From positions 1,690,501 to 1,754,500 of the forward strand of contig NZ_CP016634.1 of NCBI RefSeq assembly GCF_002741075.1: DNA of 64,000 nt, given 5' to 3'. The stretch's first letter is position 1, and every line of letters starts with the position of its first letter. The stretch comes from Pseudomonas putida (GTDB lineage Bacteria; Pseudomonadota; Gammaproteobacteria; Pseudomonadales; Pseudomonadaceae). The position numbers and the translations under genes are program-made. Positions 1 to 9,181 of this stretch are shown one piece after another. Under the pieces are notes generated by a model that was given only the letters and a program-made list of their open reading frames with translations, did no database searches and had not been told where the DNA came from.

Positions 1-1595
1 TCGACGGAGGGGAGTGGGATTTCAATCTCCTCCCGCTGCTTCATCGCTTCTTCAACGATCTGCTGGGCCGGTACCGATCCGTAATCCTCACGCAGCCATT
101 TGAGTAGGCCCCAGATTTTTACGAGCAGGATCAGGATAAAGGGAATAGCCGAGAGGATGACCGCTGTTTTTAGCGTGTGGAGCGAAGCGTTGATGTAAAG
201 CATCGCTAAAGGAAGAGCAGCAAGCATGATGCACCAGAAGAGACGCAAGCCTGGAGTAGGATCATCACCTTCACGCAGGTTGCGAGTGCTGGTTGCTGCC
301 ACCGTATAAGCAACAGCGTCCAGGTGAGAGGCAAGGAACACCAGCATCAAGAGGAAATACAGCACTGAGAACAGCTTGCCCATGGGGAGGCTGTTCAGAA
401 GCATCGAAACCGCTGCTTCTCCGCCGGCACCGCTAAGCATGGCCGGGGCATTGATAGCTCCTGTGATGAACTCGTGGATCGCGTAGCTCTGCAGGCTGCC
501 GAAGAAGAACCAGCAACCTCCGCAACCGCCGAGCACCATCGCCATGATGACCTCGCGAATGGTCCGACCGCGCGATACTCGAGTTACGAAGATCGCAACA
601 CCTGGGGTATAGGTAATCCAGTAAAGCCAATAGAAAACAGTCCAGCCGCGAGAAAATTCGCCCGAGCCATTAGGGTCGGTGGACAGGCTCATTTGCACAA
701 AGTTTTGCACGCTGAGGCCGATGGCATTGGTGAGGTTATTCAAGATGAATAGCGTTGGCCCCAGCAACAAAACCACCAGCCCGAATGCGAGAGTCATCCC
801 GCACGCCATATGAGCCAGACGCTGCATACCAGAACCGATGCCGATCCAGGAACTCGCGGAAAACACTACGGTCACGGCCAAAACGAGAGCGGCTTTCGTC
901 ACAAAACCATCAGAGATGCCGGTCAGGTCGGATAGGCCCTTGGCGACTGTGGAGGTCGTGAGGGTCATGGTCAAAACGAGACCGCCGAACGTTGCGAACA
1001 GGAAGATCACGTCAATGATTCGCCCCACCGGCCCATGTGCTCTGAGGCCTGTAATTGCCTCAACAACTGCTGCCAGGCTCAAGCCCTTATTGCGCCGGAC
1101 GTGAAAGTGGTAAGCCAGAGCTAGTGAGGCAATGCCGTAGATGGCCCACGGCGTGATGCCCCAGTGGAAGAAGGAATAGGCGATGCTGTAGTCGAGCGCC
1201 TGCGGAGTAGAGCCCGCGATGCCCAGCCCTGGCGTCAGGTAGTAATAAGCCCATTCCATGAAGGCCCAATACATGGTTGCCGATCCAAGGCCTGCACAGA
1301 TGAACATGAAGACCCAGCTGGTATTGCCATACTCAGGCTTGCCGGAGCCCAACCGAATATTTCCATATTTGCTGAACGCTAATCCGACGATGAGTAATAC
1401 GCAAAAAAAGCCAAGCAGTTGTACGAGGGAGCCGAAGGTCATCGTAGCCTGAGTGAACAGCTGATCAGCCAAGGTTTTGGCTTCATCTGGGAACACTGTT
1501 AGGGCCGCTACGATCGTGCCCACGACAACGATGCTGGTGGCGATGAGGGGGACGTCCTTGCGGGGGGCAAGGGTAGAGTCGTGAAGATTACTCAT
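1..1595 (-). CDS. BCCT-family transporter, C-terminus beyond window
   Basis: A long open minus-strand frame reads from an ATG at 1595 off the left edge (531 codons, no stop). The start has a strong ribosome site (GGAGG, 5 nt before ATG). The protein is very hydrophobic with many membrane helices and carries the segment MYWAFMEWAYYYLTPG, which matches the conserved aromatic signature of betaine/choline/carnitine transporters; the EWAYYY form is closer to CaiT-like exchangers than to BetT/OpuD. It is predicted to move a quaternary ammonium compound across the inner membrane. Substrate is not determined by the sequence. It is divergent from a LysR gene that probably controls it. Family call is firm; substrate is inference. 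Confidence 0.88.
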   Translation of the reverse strand, partial: MSNLHDSTLAPRKDVPLIATSIVVVGTIVAALTVFPDEAKTLADQLFTQATMTFGSLVQLLGFFCVLLIVGLAFSKYGNIRLGSGKPEYGNTSWVFMFICAGLGSATMYWAFMEWAYYYLTPGLGIAGSTPQALDYSIAYSFFHWGITPWAIYGIASLALAYHFHVRRNKGLSLAAVVEAITGLRAHGPVGRIIDVIFLFATFGGLVLTMTLTTSTVAKGLSDLTGISDGFVTKAALVLAVTVVFSASSWIGIGSGMQRLAHMACGMTLAFGLVVLLLGPTLFILNNLTNAIGLSVQNFVQMSLSTDPNGSGEFSRGWTVFYWLYWITYTPGVAIFVTRVSRGRTIREVIMAMVLGGCGGCWFFFGSLQSYAIHEFITGAINAPAMLSGAGGEAAVSMLLNSLPMGKLFSVLYFLLMLVFLASHLDAVAYTVAATSTRNLREGDDPTPGLRLFWCIMLAALPLAMLYINASLHTLKTAVILSAIPFILILLVKIWGLLKWLREDYGSVPAQQIVEEAMKQREEIEIPLPSV

Positions 1596-1771
1596 GACGA
1601 CCTCCAAAGGTGGAGGCGAGAGCAGGCGCAGCTGTAATTTGAGCTTGCATATTGAGTTCCTGATGTTGTCATTATTAGGTAGGCCCGACCCACGAGGGAC
1701 TAGGTGCAATCTATGCCAGGGCCGTACGCGAAGAAAAACGCCGTTTCCTAATAAATATATTACGGTTGCTT

Positions 1772-2683
1772 ATGAATGATTTTGGCCCTTCGCCTGCCTC
1801 TACACGCCTGCCACACCTTGGTCTGCTGCTGGCCTTTCGCACAGTTGCAGAGCTGGGAAGCTTTACGCGCGCTGCAAATGCGCTTCATCTCTCCCAGTCC
1901 GCGATCAGCCAGCAAGTCGTTAAACTTGAAGAGGTTCTACAATCTCAGTTGTTCGAACGATCCACACGTTCAGTGGTGCTGACGGCTGCCGGCAAACAGC
2001 TACTGGATGATCTCAAAGTGCCGCTAGAGCAACTGATCGGTGCGCTTAATCGATGCTCACGTAGAAACCAGCCCCCGGTTCTGCATATTGAAACCGAGCC
2101 AGTGATTAGCGCTTTTTGGTTGACGCCACGCCTCAGGCATTTCACAAAGAAATTTCCAGAAGTACAGATTCAGCAGATTCTAAGTACACAGCGAGTGGAG
2201 TTTCCTAAGCAGGTCGAGGTGGCAATAAAATGGGGAGGGGAGCAATGGCCGGGTTTCGATGCGGAGTATTTCTTGAGTTTGAACTACGTGCCGGTTTGCT
2301 CTCCCGCCTTACTTGAGGGATCGCCTCCACTGCGCAGCCCCTCTGATTTGGCTAAGCACAGCTTACTTCATGATCGAAACTACCAAGACTGGAAGCGATG
2401 GCATGCTGTTTATCCTGACGAACATCTGAACGTAGAGAACGGTCACGTTGTCACCGACTCCAACGTATTAGCTCAGATGGCGATTGAAGGGTATGGCGTT
2501 GCGCTCTGTGCGATGGAACTAATCGAGCGACAGCTGCGAAGCGGTGAGTTGGTCATCCCTTTTCCAGAGATGACCATGCGACACCCACTTGCGTATTACA
2601 TCCTTACTCGACCGCAGCACACGTTAAGTCCAACAGCCAGAAGCTTTATCGAATGGCTGCGGAGTATGGTGGTTGAGCCGTAG
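1772..2683 (+). CDS. LysR-family transcriptional regulator
   Basis: A 303-residue LysR-type regulator. The N-terminal winged helix-turn-helix is clear (about residues 12-72: FRTVAELGSFTRAANALHLS, then QSAISQQVVKLE), followed by a substrate-binding domain of usual length. Its overall look (aromatic-rich effector domain, ending in SFIEWL) is that of the GcvA-like subgroup. An upstream in-frame TTG at 1766 exists, but the ATG at 1772 is the more natural start; no strong Shine-Dalgarno is seen for either. It is divergent from the BCCT transporter across 176 bp, the classic arrangement for a LysR regulator acting on its neighbour. Ligand unknown. Confidence 0.9.
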   Translation: MNDFGPSPASTRLPHLGLLLAFRTVAELGSFTRAANALHLSQSAISQQVVKLEEVLQSQLFERSTRSVVLTAAGKQLLDDLKVPLEQLIGALNRCSRRNQPPVLHIETEPVISAFWLTPRLRHFTKKFPEVQIQQILSTQRVEFPKQVEVAIKWGGEQWPGFDAEYFLSLNYVPVCSPALLEGSPPLRSPSDLAKHSLLHDRNYQDWKRWHAVYPDEHLNVENGHVVTDSNVLAQMAIEGYGVALCAMELIERQLRSGELVIPFPEMTMRHPLAYYILTRPQHTLSPTARSFIEWLRSMVVEP

Positions 2684-2699
2684 CAAGGCTGACTCAGCT

Positions 2700-2905
2700 T
2701 ATTCCAGGGGATATTCTTGACCGATCACGGCACGATCGAAGGCCTTGCGACCCAAGATTCTGCGCACCATCGGAGCGAAGTGTTCCAGCCCAGGTGTCGG
2801 ACAGTCGGGATCAAACGATGCTTGATCCCATGGCTCCAGGAGCAAATGTCCTAGCAGTGACTCCGAAGCTAGACGTAAGCTCCGGAAGTAGGGGGTGCAG
2901 CTAGA
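2700..2905 (-). pseudogene. 3' remnant of an unrecognised gene at the island's left edge
   Basis: On the minus strand an open frame ends at TAA (2702-2700) and reads, upstream of that stop, through a protein-like stretch including YFRSLRLASESLLGHLLLEP, FDPDCPTPGLEHFAPMVRR and AFDRAVIGQEYPLE. Going upstream the frame meets a stop near 2926, just where IS-like repeats begin, so only the last 65-70 residues of a gene survive. I do not recognise the family. It is best explained as a core gene cut by the insertion of mobile DNA; its 5' part is not seen elsewhere in the window. Confidence 0.5.
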
Positions 2906-2935
2906 GCGGGTGAGCTTGCTGAATGCTGTAGCTCA

Positions 2936-2973
2936 GGTGGGTCAGTTTTACTTCGCTGGGGTGGGTCAGTTTT
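2936..2973. repeat. Two 14-bp direct repeats, IS21-like terminal remnant
   Basis: GGTGGGTCAGTTTT occurs at 2936-2949 and again at 2960-2973, 24 bp apart. Multiple short terminal repeats of this spacing and base pattern are a known trait of IS21-family ends. No istA or istB frame is present beside it, so this is most likely a solo end left after deletion. It lies at the junction between core DNA and the accessory region. Confidence 0.45.
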
Positions 2974-3027
2974 GCATCGGCACTAACAAGGAGGACGGGG
3001 AGCCATGAATAAGCGCTTGATTTTGAT

Positions 3028-3069
3028 GCAACGGGTTTTGTGAAAATCTCAACGGGGGTTAGTGGAAAC
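3028..3069 (+). repeat. 42-bp direct repeat, left copy
   Basis: The 42 bases from 3028 to 3069 (starting GCAACGGGTTTTGTG, ending TTAGTGGAAAC) are identical to those at 37390-37431, in the same orientation. Flanking sequence differs on both sides of both copies. It may be the end of a Pseudomonas IS or a small non-autonomous element. Confidence 0.8.
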
Positions 3070-3137
3070 TGTCACGGTTCACCTATCGCCACCTCACCCG
3101 CAACACCCTGAAAGCTAAAGAATCTCGCCACCACAAT

Positions 3138-3183
3138 TCATCTATCACCGAGGTTTTGTGAATAAAACCTCGGTGATAGATGA
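3138..3183. repeat. Perfect 20-bp inverted repeat with 6-nt loop
   Basis: TCATCTATCACCGAGGTTTT (3138-3157), loop GTGAAT, then its exact reverse complement at 3164-3183. There is no T-tract after it on either strand, so a classic terminator is unlikely. A partly similar half-site (ATCTATCGCCGAGG) occurs at 3197-3210. It could be an operator, an element end or a folded transcript. Confidence 0.75.
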
Positions 3184-3445
3184 CCAAATCACGACCATCT
3201 ATCGCCGAGGTCAAGTCGTTCTTCCCAACCGCTGCTATACCCAAGAGGTTCATGACTCACCGGAGAGATGGGGCATGCTTTGCACAGGCGCGCTAGCCAA
3301 CCACAAGGCCGATCAGGATCTCTACCTAGTAAGAGGCGGGATGGGCACGCAAGGGCGAATCAAATTGATGCGGTGGAGCGATGGGAGTACCCGAACCGCT
3401 TTCTGTTCAGATGCGTCGGCTCTCTCAGTAGAGGCCTCATATTAA
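3158..3445 (+). CDS. Doubtful small ORF overlapping the palindrome
   Basis: A 95-codon frame opens with GTG in the loop of the palindrome and ends at TAA before 3446. Its product has no motif I know, and no ribosome site precedes it. The composition is protein-like in the middle (VVLPNRCYTQEV) but the support is only an open frame. It precedes two better-supported small genes, so it may be a fragment of the same cluster or not translated at all. Confidence 0.22.
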   Translation: MNKTSVIDDQITTIYRRGQVVLPNRCYTQEVHDSPERWGMLCTGALANHKADQDLYLVRGGMGTQGRIKLMRWSDGSTRTAFCSDASALSVEASY

Positions 3446-3457
3446 GCCTTATACGAG

Positions 3458-3817
3458 GTGGCCAAGAAATGGACACGGAGAATGGGAGCCCTGAACAACC
3501 GCCCTTATTTACCGCACTTAGACATTTTGCATGAGCTACAGCGATGTATCCTCCGGAGTGCCACCTATGAACGAAGATACACCCATGATGAGCCTGGAGG
3601 TAGCCACCTTTATCGACATGATTTCATCCGAGAGTATTACACCAAATACTCTTGGTTTGAAGTCTATGAAGAACCATTCATCACGAATGAGCATATCCTC
3701 AGGCGTGCCAAAGCCTACTGCACTCATATTGGCATTGCACCACCTCTTGATTCACTGATCCGGCGTCGCCTCGCGACCTACTGGAAGTCAGTAGAAACGT
3801 CCGGCATGGAGCCTTGA
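3458..3817 (+). CDS. Hypothetical protein, 119 aa
   Basis: A GTG-started frame of 119 residues, rich in aromatic and basic residues (for example RHDFIREYYTKYSWFEVYEE). I recognise no family. Codon use is compatible with a real gene but less GC-biased than the core genes, as expected for acquired DNA. Its stop overlaps the start region of the next frame (TTGAGCATG), suggesting translational coupling. No clear Shine-Dalgarno; the start could lie slightly elsewhere. Confidence 0.45.
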   Translation: MAKKWTRRMGALNNRPYLPHLDILHELQRCILRSATYERRYTHDEPGGSHLYRHDFIREYYTKYSWFEVYEEPFITNEHILRRAKAYCTHIGIAPPLDSLIRRRLATYWKSVETSGMEP

Positions 3818-3819
3818 GC

Positions 3820-4059
3820 ATGCAGAGCAAACCCTTCTCGGAGCTCAAGTATGGCGATATTGTCATGCTGGCGGATAAGCCAGGCTGCACATTCGCCTAT
3901 GTCGGTTACGATTCATCGACCGATGAAGCCATTATCAGATCAGGCACGGATGAAATTACGCGAGTAGGCCGCAACATGATGCTGAGGCCGTCTGAGAAAG
4001 ACCTTGAGGAACTCCTAAATTTGTTACTTAAGAGTGCGAAGGAAGAGGAAAAAAATTAA
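3820..4059 (+). CDS. Small acidic/charged hypothetical protein, 79 aa
   Basis: Start chosen at ATG 3820; a TTG at 3814 overlapping the previous stop is the alternative. The N-terminal part (FSELKYGDIVMLADKPG, FAYVGYDSSTDEAII) looks like a small beta-barrel fold, and the C-terminus is helical and charged (SEKDLEELLNLLLKSAKEEE). Family not recognised. It is probably co-transcribed with the gene before it. Confidence 0.5.
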   Translation: MQSKPFSELKYGDIVMLADKPGCTFAYVGYDSSTDEAIIRSGTDEITRVGRNMMLRPSEKDLEELLNLLLKSAKEEEKN

Positions 4060-4310
4060 CTTTTGAAAGCTATGTTTCTGCCGAAACTTTCACGGAGGAG
4101 CAGAAGGAGATTGGGAGTTTTCGTACAGGTCTTATCCAAAAATATGAAAAGGGAGAAATAGACAGCCTCAGAAAATTGCAGGAGGCGATGGGCCTTAAAG
4201 ACACCGCTTTTGAAGAGGTGATGAGGCGTTGGCGCGCGGATCCCCGTTGGCAATCCGTAACTCCCAAGCGCCCGGGCCGCACTACCGGCCAGTCAGATCA
4301 GGATCCTGAG
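4032..4310 (+). pseudogene. Gene fragment cut by IS3-family element
   Basis: A third frame opens after a stop at 4029-4031, overlapping the end of the previous gene, and reads through ETFTEEQKEIGSFRTGLI, KYEKGEIDSLRKLQEAMG and EEVMRRWRADPRWQ up to the IS boundary at 4310. No standard start codon lies in the early part; the first usable ones are TTG 4176 and ATG 4188. The residue pattern is that of a real helical protein, truncated at its 3' end by the insertion. Function unknown. Confidence 0.4.
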
Positions 4311-4374
4311 TGTAGTGGTCTACTAACCCCGGACACCCATTTAGGCGAGAATGTTCGCCACAGAGAGGTGTCCG

Positions 4375-5537
<1,163 letters not shown>

Positions 5538-5545
5538 CCACTACA

Positions 5546-5835
5546 GTCATGTGCGGAATAACGAGTCTATAAGCTCAATGATTGAGGCGCTGGGGAATGA
5601 GCAAAACAACCGTCCTCTGACCCGGGCTGCCACGGTGCTACGTATGGCCAAGTACGTGGGCGTCGAAAATCGGTCTGATTCGAGCCTGGGAAGGAGGGTT
5701 CAGCAGGGCATTCTCGCCACAGCTGCTATGCCGGCGCATCCGGATTTCGAGCAGGGCATCTACACGCATCTTTTACCTCTGTGCATTGTGATGGGTGCAC
5801 GGATCATTGACCGGGGAGTAACCCATGAATCTTGA
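5546..5835 (+). pseudogene. 5'-truncated hypothetical gene between two IS elements
   Basis: An open frame (first GTG at 5551) encodes about 94 residues ending at TGA 5833-5835. The product has protein-like stretches (SMIEALGNEQNNRPLTRAA, HPDFEQGIYTHLLPLC) but no family I know. Its 5' end abuts the IS end at 5545, so it is likely the C-terminal part of a longer protein. It overlaps the ATG of the next frame, as in an operon. Confidence 0.4.
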
Positions 5836-5869
5836 TGAAATCCTATCGACCTCCAGCATCGAGGCGATT
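5825..5869 (+). pseudogene. 5' fragment of a gene cut by the second IS
   Basis: ATG at 5825 follows a good ribosome site (GGGAG, 5-6 nt upstream) and encodes only MNLDEILSTSSIEAI before the IS boundary at 5870. The start context suggests a real gene whose remainder was lost when the IS inserted and the adjacent DNA was deleted. It does not visibly match the YaaW-like fragment on the other side of the IS. Confidence 0.4.
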
Positions 5870-5932
5870 TGAATCGCCCCTGGTTTCGTAGACACCTCCA
5901 AGCCTCATAATGAGGCCCAAATAGGAGGTGCC

Positions 5933-6211
5933 ATGAGTCGTCAGCGTTACCCCGAAGAATTCAAGATCGAAGCGGTCAAGCAAGTGACCGAGAAAGGCAA
6001 ACCTGTCGCCGATGTCGCCCAGCGCCTGGGCATGTCCGTGCACAGTCTTTACGCCTGGATCAAGGTCTACAGCAAGCCCCAAGAGCAGCGTCAGCAAGAC
6101 GACGATCAGCAGGCCGAACTGCGCAAGCTACGCGCTGAACTCAAGCGCGTGACGGAAGAGCGAGACATCTTAAAAAAGGCCGCCGCGTACTTTGCCAAGG
6201 AGTGCGGCTGA
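5933..6211 (+). CDS. IS3-family transposase OrfA
   Basis: A 92-residue HTH_Tnp_1 protein (RYPEEFKIEAVKQVTEKGKP, then VADVAQRLGMSVHSLYAWIK) with a C-terminal coiled coil (LRKLRAELKRVTEERDILKK). ATG at 5933 is preceded by AGGAGGTGCC. The A6G run at 6172-6178 is the -1 frameshift site into OrfB. Confidence 0.92.
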   Translation: MSRQRYPEEFKIEAVKQVTEKGKPVADVAQRLGMSVHSLYAWIKVYSKPQEQRQQDDDQQAELRKLRAELKRVTEERDILKKAAAYFAKECG

Positions 6212-7083
6212 AGTACGCCTTCATCAAGAAGCACTCGACTGATTACCCGGTGCGGCGCCTTTGCCAAACCCTCAAGGTGCACCCCAGCGGCTATTACGCC
6301 TGGCTGGCCGAGCCTCAATCTGCCCGAGCAAAAGAAGATCAACGTCTGCTTGGCTTGATCAAACACGCTTGGCTGGAAAGCGGAGGTGTATACGGCTACC
6401 GCAAAATTCACGATGACCTGCGTGAGCTGGGAGAGGAATGCGGCCGAAATCGAGTCAGGCGCTTGATGCAGGCGGAGGGGCTGCGTTCTCAAACGGGCTA
6501 TCGGCGGCGTCCAGGGTTCTATGGTGGAAAACCAACAGTGGCCTCGCCCAACCACCTCGCGCGGCAGTTCAAGGTAAGTGAGCCGAACAAGGTCTGGGTG
6601 ACAGATATCACTTACATCCGCACCTATGAAGGGTGGCTCTACCTCGCGGTAGTGCTGGATCTGTTCTCACGCCAAGTAATTGGTTGGTCAATGAAGCCAA
6701 GGATGTGCAGCGACCTGGCTATCGACGCGATGTTGATGGCTGTTTGGCGACGCAAGCCTCAGCAGCAAGTTATGATTCACTCAGATCAAGGCAGTCAGTT
6801 CAGTAGCTCGGATTGGAAAAGCTTTTTGAAGGCCAACAATGTAATCAGCAGCATGAGCCGGCGGGGAAACTGCCACGACAATGCTGTAGCCGAGAGCTTT
6901 TTCCAGCTTTTGAAGCGAGAGCGAATCCGACGAAAGATCTACACAACCCGTGAAGAAGCCCGAAGTGATATTTTCGATTACATCGAGATGTTCTATAACC
7001 CTAAACGCCGACACAGCAGTGCTATGCAGCTGTCTCCAGTAGAGTATGAGAAACGCTATTTCCTGAGCTTGGAGAGTGTCTAG
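6202..7083 (+). CDS. IS3-family transposase OrfB (DDE integrase)
   Basis: A 293-residue integrase-type transposase, normally produced as a fusion by frameshifting. DDE residues lie in VTDITYIRTYEGWLYLAVVL, IHSDQGSQFSS and AVAESFFQLLKRE; the segment [15 protein letters not shown] is characteristic. It is intact. GTG 6202 is the nominal start of the separate frame and overlaps the OrfA stop. Confidence 0.92.
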   Translation: MRLKYAFIKKHSTDYPVRRLCQTLKVHPSGYYAWLAEPQSARAKEDQRLLGLIKHAWLESGGVYGYRKIHDDLRELGEECGRNRVRRLMQAEGLRSQTGYRRRPGFYGGKPTVASPNHLARQFKVSEPNKVWVTDITYIRTYEGWLYLAVVLDLFSRQVIGWSMKPRMCSDLAIDAMLMAVWRRKPQQQVMIHSDQGSQFSSSDWKSFLKANNVISSMSRRGNCHDNAVAESFFQLLKRERIRRKIYTTREEARSDIFDYIEMFYNPKRRHSSAMQLSPVEYEKRYFLSLESV

Positions 7084-7101
7084 AAAACCAGGGGCGATTC
7101 A

Positions 7102-7690
7102 GCTCAACCTGTTCCGCAAAGATGGGGTTGCGTATGACGAGATCGTCAGAGATGTGGCCAAGCATCTCAAGGTCAATTTCGCAGATGACCCAGTCAGCGT
7201 CATTGAGCAGGAGATTCTCGGAAAAATCCTGTCCCGTGCATTCGAACAAATGACTGATGCTGAACGCAAAGCGATCTTGGATGAACTGGGGGTCGCAAGC
7301 TACTCGACTGCTGGCCCAGCAGCAGCGATCGCCACCATTTGCGCCGCGAAAGCTGGAGGCTTCGCGACCTATAAGGTCGCAGCAATTGTGGCGAATGCCA
7401 TTGCGAAGGCCATTCTCGGCAAAGGTCTTTCGTTTGTAGCAACGGGCCAGCTTATGAGGAGCATAAGTGTTGTGATTGGGCCAGTCGGGTGGGCGATTAC
7501 TGCACTGTGGACAGCCGCTGACCTTGCCAGTCCTGCCTACAGGGTTACGGTTCCATGCGTTGTCCAGCTGGCCTACATGCGCCAGAAAGCGATCATGGCA
7601 CGTACCGTCAAAAGCTGCAGCCAGTGCCAGCATCCAATCGCGAACACGGCTCGTTTCTGCTCAGAATGCGGAAACTCTGCAGCTGCTTGA
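7102..7690 (+). pseudogene. YaaW/UPF0174-like protein with C-terminal zinc ribbon, N-terminus lost
   Basis: The frame after the IS matches the C-terminal two thirds of the E. coli YaaW family (DUF3944-associated): FRKDGVAYDEIVRDVAKHLK resembles the family's pre-hydrophobic helix, then an Ala/Gly-rich hydrophobic region, then GPVGWAITALWTAADLASPA running into YRVTVPCVVQLAYMRQ. Unlike E. coli YaaW it ends in a double-CxxC zinc ribbon (CSQCQHPI..FCSECG). Roughly 80 N-terminal residues are missing, removed by the IS. A GTG inside the IS end (7076) is in frame and could in principle restart translation. The family's role is not well defined. Confidence 0.7.
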
Positions 7691-7743
7691 TTAATAGCAC
7701 GATAGGGGAGATACGTCTCCCTCAGATTAAGAGGAAACACATA

Positions 7744-8004
7744 TTGGGGATAATCAAGTTAACGACCTACTGGCGTAGAGTCGACTCATTCGAAATGACA
7801 CGAGACGACCTTGAGCGTTTTAGGGCTCATATCGTCTCAGAATCGGATGAGCCCATCCGTATTGGAGCAACGGTATTTAGGTGCTTGAGGGGCTTCATGT
7901 ACTTTGCAGATAGCGGTGTACCTGAGGATTTTCACTTCGATGAGTCTCCCGAGCAAATTATCGACTTGATCGACACTGCGCTGAGCAGCTTGCCGTCGCG
8001 TTAA
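7744..8004 (+). CDS. Small hypothetical protein, 86 aa
   Basis: TTG at 7744 with an upstream GAGGA about 9 nt away is the likeliest start; ATG 7795 is the alternative. The product includes EMTRDDLERFRAHIVSESDE and a C-terminal helix EQIIDLIDTALSSL. I do not recognise the family. It follows the YaaW-like gene by about 50 bp and may share its transcript. Confidence 0.45.
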   Translation: MGIIKLTTYWRRVDSFEMTRDDLERFRAHIVSESDEPIRIGATVFRCLRGFMYFADSGVPEDFHFDESPEQIIDLIDTALSSLPSR

Positions 8005-8176
8005 TCTGTCCGAGCTACGCCCCGTCGAGCAGCATGTAGCGTGGAGGTCTATACAACCTAATGGTGGTCTCTCGCGGTAGAATTAGCGACTTCCACCGTG
8101 GTGAATCCACGCTGCATATGCCGACATCAAGGCCGGGGGAAGGTGAGAGAGCTCCCGCGTCAATTCTGCCTTTACG

Positions 8177-8317
8177 TCAGGGCCTGGTGCCCACTCCGTT
8201 AACCACGCGATCAACATTGGCCGAGTAAGTACAGATAGCTACCTGACGTTCCTGTTCGTCGGCGATCCAACCCAGCCACTCCAACTCCGCGTCTAGCTGC
8301 ATGATCGGATCAATCAT
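8177..8317 (-). CDS. Very small hypothetical protein, 46 aa
   Basis: On the minus strand an ATG at 8317 is preceded by GGAGG with 7 nt spacing, one of the best ribosome sites in this stretch. The product begins MIDPIMQLDAELEWLGWIAD and ends GVGTRP. No family recognised. The strong start signal is the main support; a longer frame opens upstream to 8404 but lacks such a site. Confidence 0.45.
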   Translation of the reverse strand: MIDPIMQLDAELEWLGWIADEQERQVAICTYSANVDRVVNGVGTRP

Positions 8318-8404
8318 GAGATTTCCTCCGTGCTCCGTCAGGTAACGATTTTTGGTGCGAATTGTGTTGCAAGGAAGGGTCTGCCCAAGCCCCAAATGCT
8401 GCAT

Positions 8405-9181
8405 CCTCGCCCCTAGTCACATCTCCATGCGGAAAGCCTAGCTCGTCCAATCTGCACTGCAGCTCTCAAATGTATCGACAAAATCCAAAGGAGGTAGGGT
8501 TTCGCCCCCATAATGCTGGTTGCTGACGTCAGTGGGTCGAATGCAATGTGGATATGGATAACCCCCTGGCCGATCTCTTCGACTGGCCATGCCCGGCCGC
8601 GCTGACGAAACTTGAATGCGCTAAGGTCAATGACCGAAGCAGTGCGAAAAGGGCAGCACTTGGTGCCTCATTCGATGGGAACTCTGAGTTGAAAGCGCAG
8701 CCGCTGATGAGGTGGTCGTACTTAAGTATTTCTAGGTGCGTCTCAACCCAGACATGACAGTAACCGTCTGGCCAACTCACCCCTCAGCACACAGACCAGC
8801 TCGGACAAGAACGGGTGGAAAACAAAGCCTTGCCCGCAGGTATACCCATTGAATAAGCCTGTATCTGACGTAGGTCATGCAGAGCCTGCCAGCGGGTCGC
8901 AATCGACGATGGCTTCATTGTATACTTCGGCTCCGCATACCCCTTGAGCTACAGGAACATCAGCATGACTGTACTCCAAACGATCTACTGGCAGCCTACG
9001 CCGCCTTAGCGCTACGCCCCCTCGCAACAACCTGCTTCCGCTAGCCTCGCTCGCGGGTGCTCACTGCTGTACGCCTGGTTTTACACCTTAAGCACACAGC
9101 AAAAAATCCTCAAAATTTGAATTTGTATCGATTCGCTCGCCACTCCCTTGGCGTGCGCGATGCTTTGCCTTGGATATTTAT
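8405..9181. other. 777-bp stretch without a supported gene
   Basis: Open frames here (plus 8548-8757; minus 8529-8780) overlap each other and lack motifs. A 14-codon reading frame at 8964-9008 (ATG after CAGGAAC; MTVLQTIYWQPTPP) looks like a gene start or leader peptide that stops at once. A 22-bp motif near 8760-8781 (minus strand) recurs at 14535-14556. Otherwise I see remnant-type DNA, probably including the SulP promoter near its right end. Confidence 0.4.

Larger units (their letters stand above)
5870..7101 (+). mobile_element. IS3-family insertion sequence, 1,232 bp, copy 1
   Basis: Bounded by inverted repeats TGAATCGCCCCTGGTTTCGT (left) and TGAATCGCCCCTGGTTTTCT (right, complementary strand). 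The encoded proteins are identical to those of the inverted copy at 37665-38896. There is no target duplication here (ATT left, GCT right), unlike the other copy, pointing to deletion or recombination next to this one. Confidence 0.93.

Noticed and set aside
3078..3210. Three CTATCRCC-like half-sites at roughly 57-59 bp spacing, considered as a repeat array
   Set aside because: Only the short cores agree, intervening sequence is unrelated, and three weak copies are not enough for an array.
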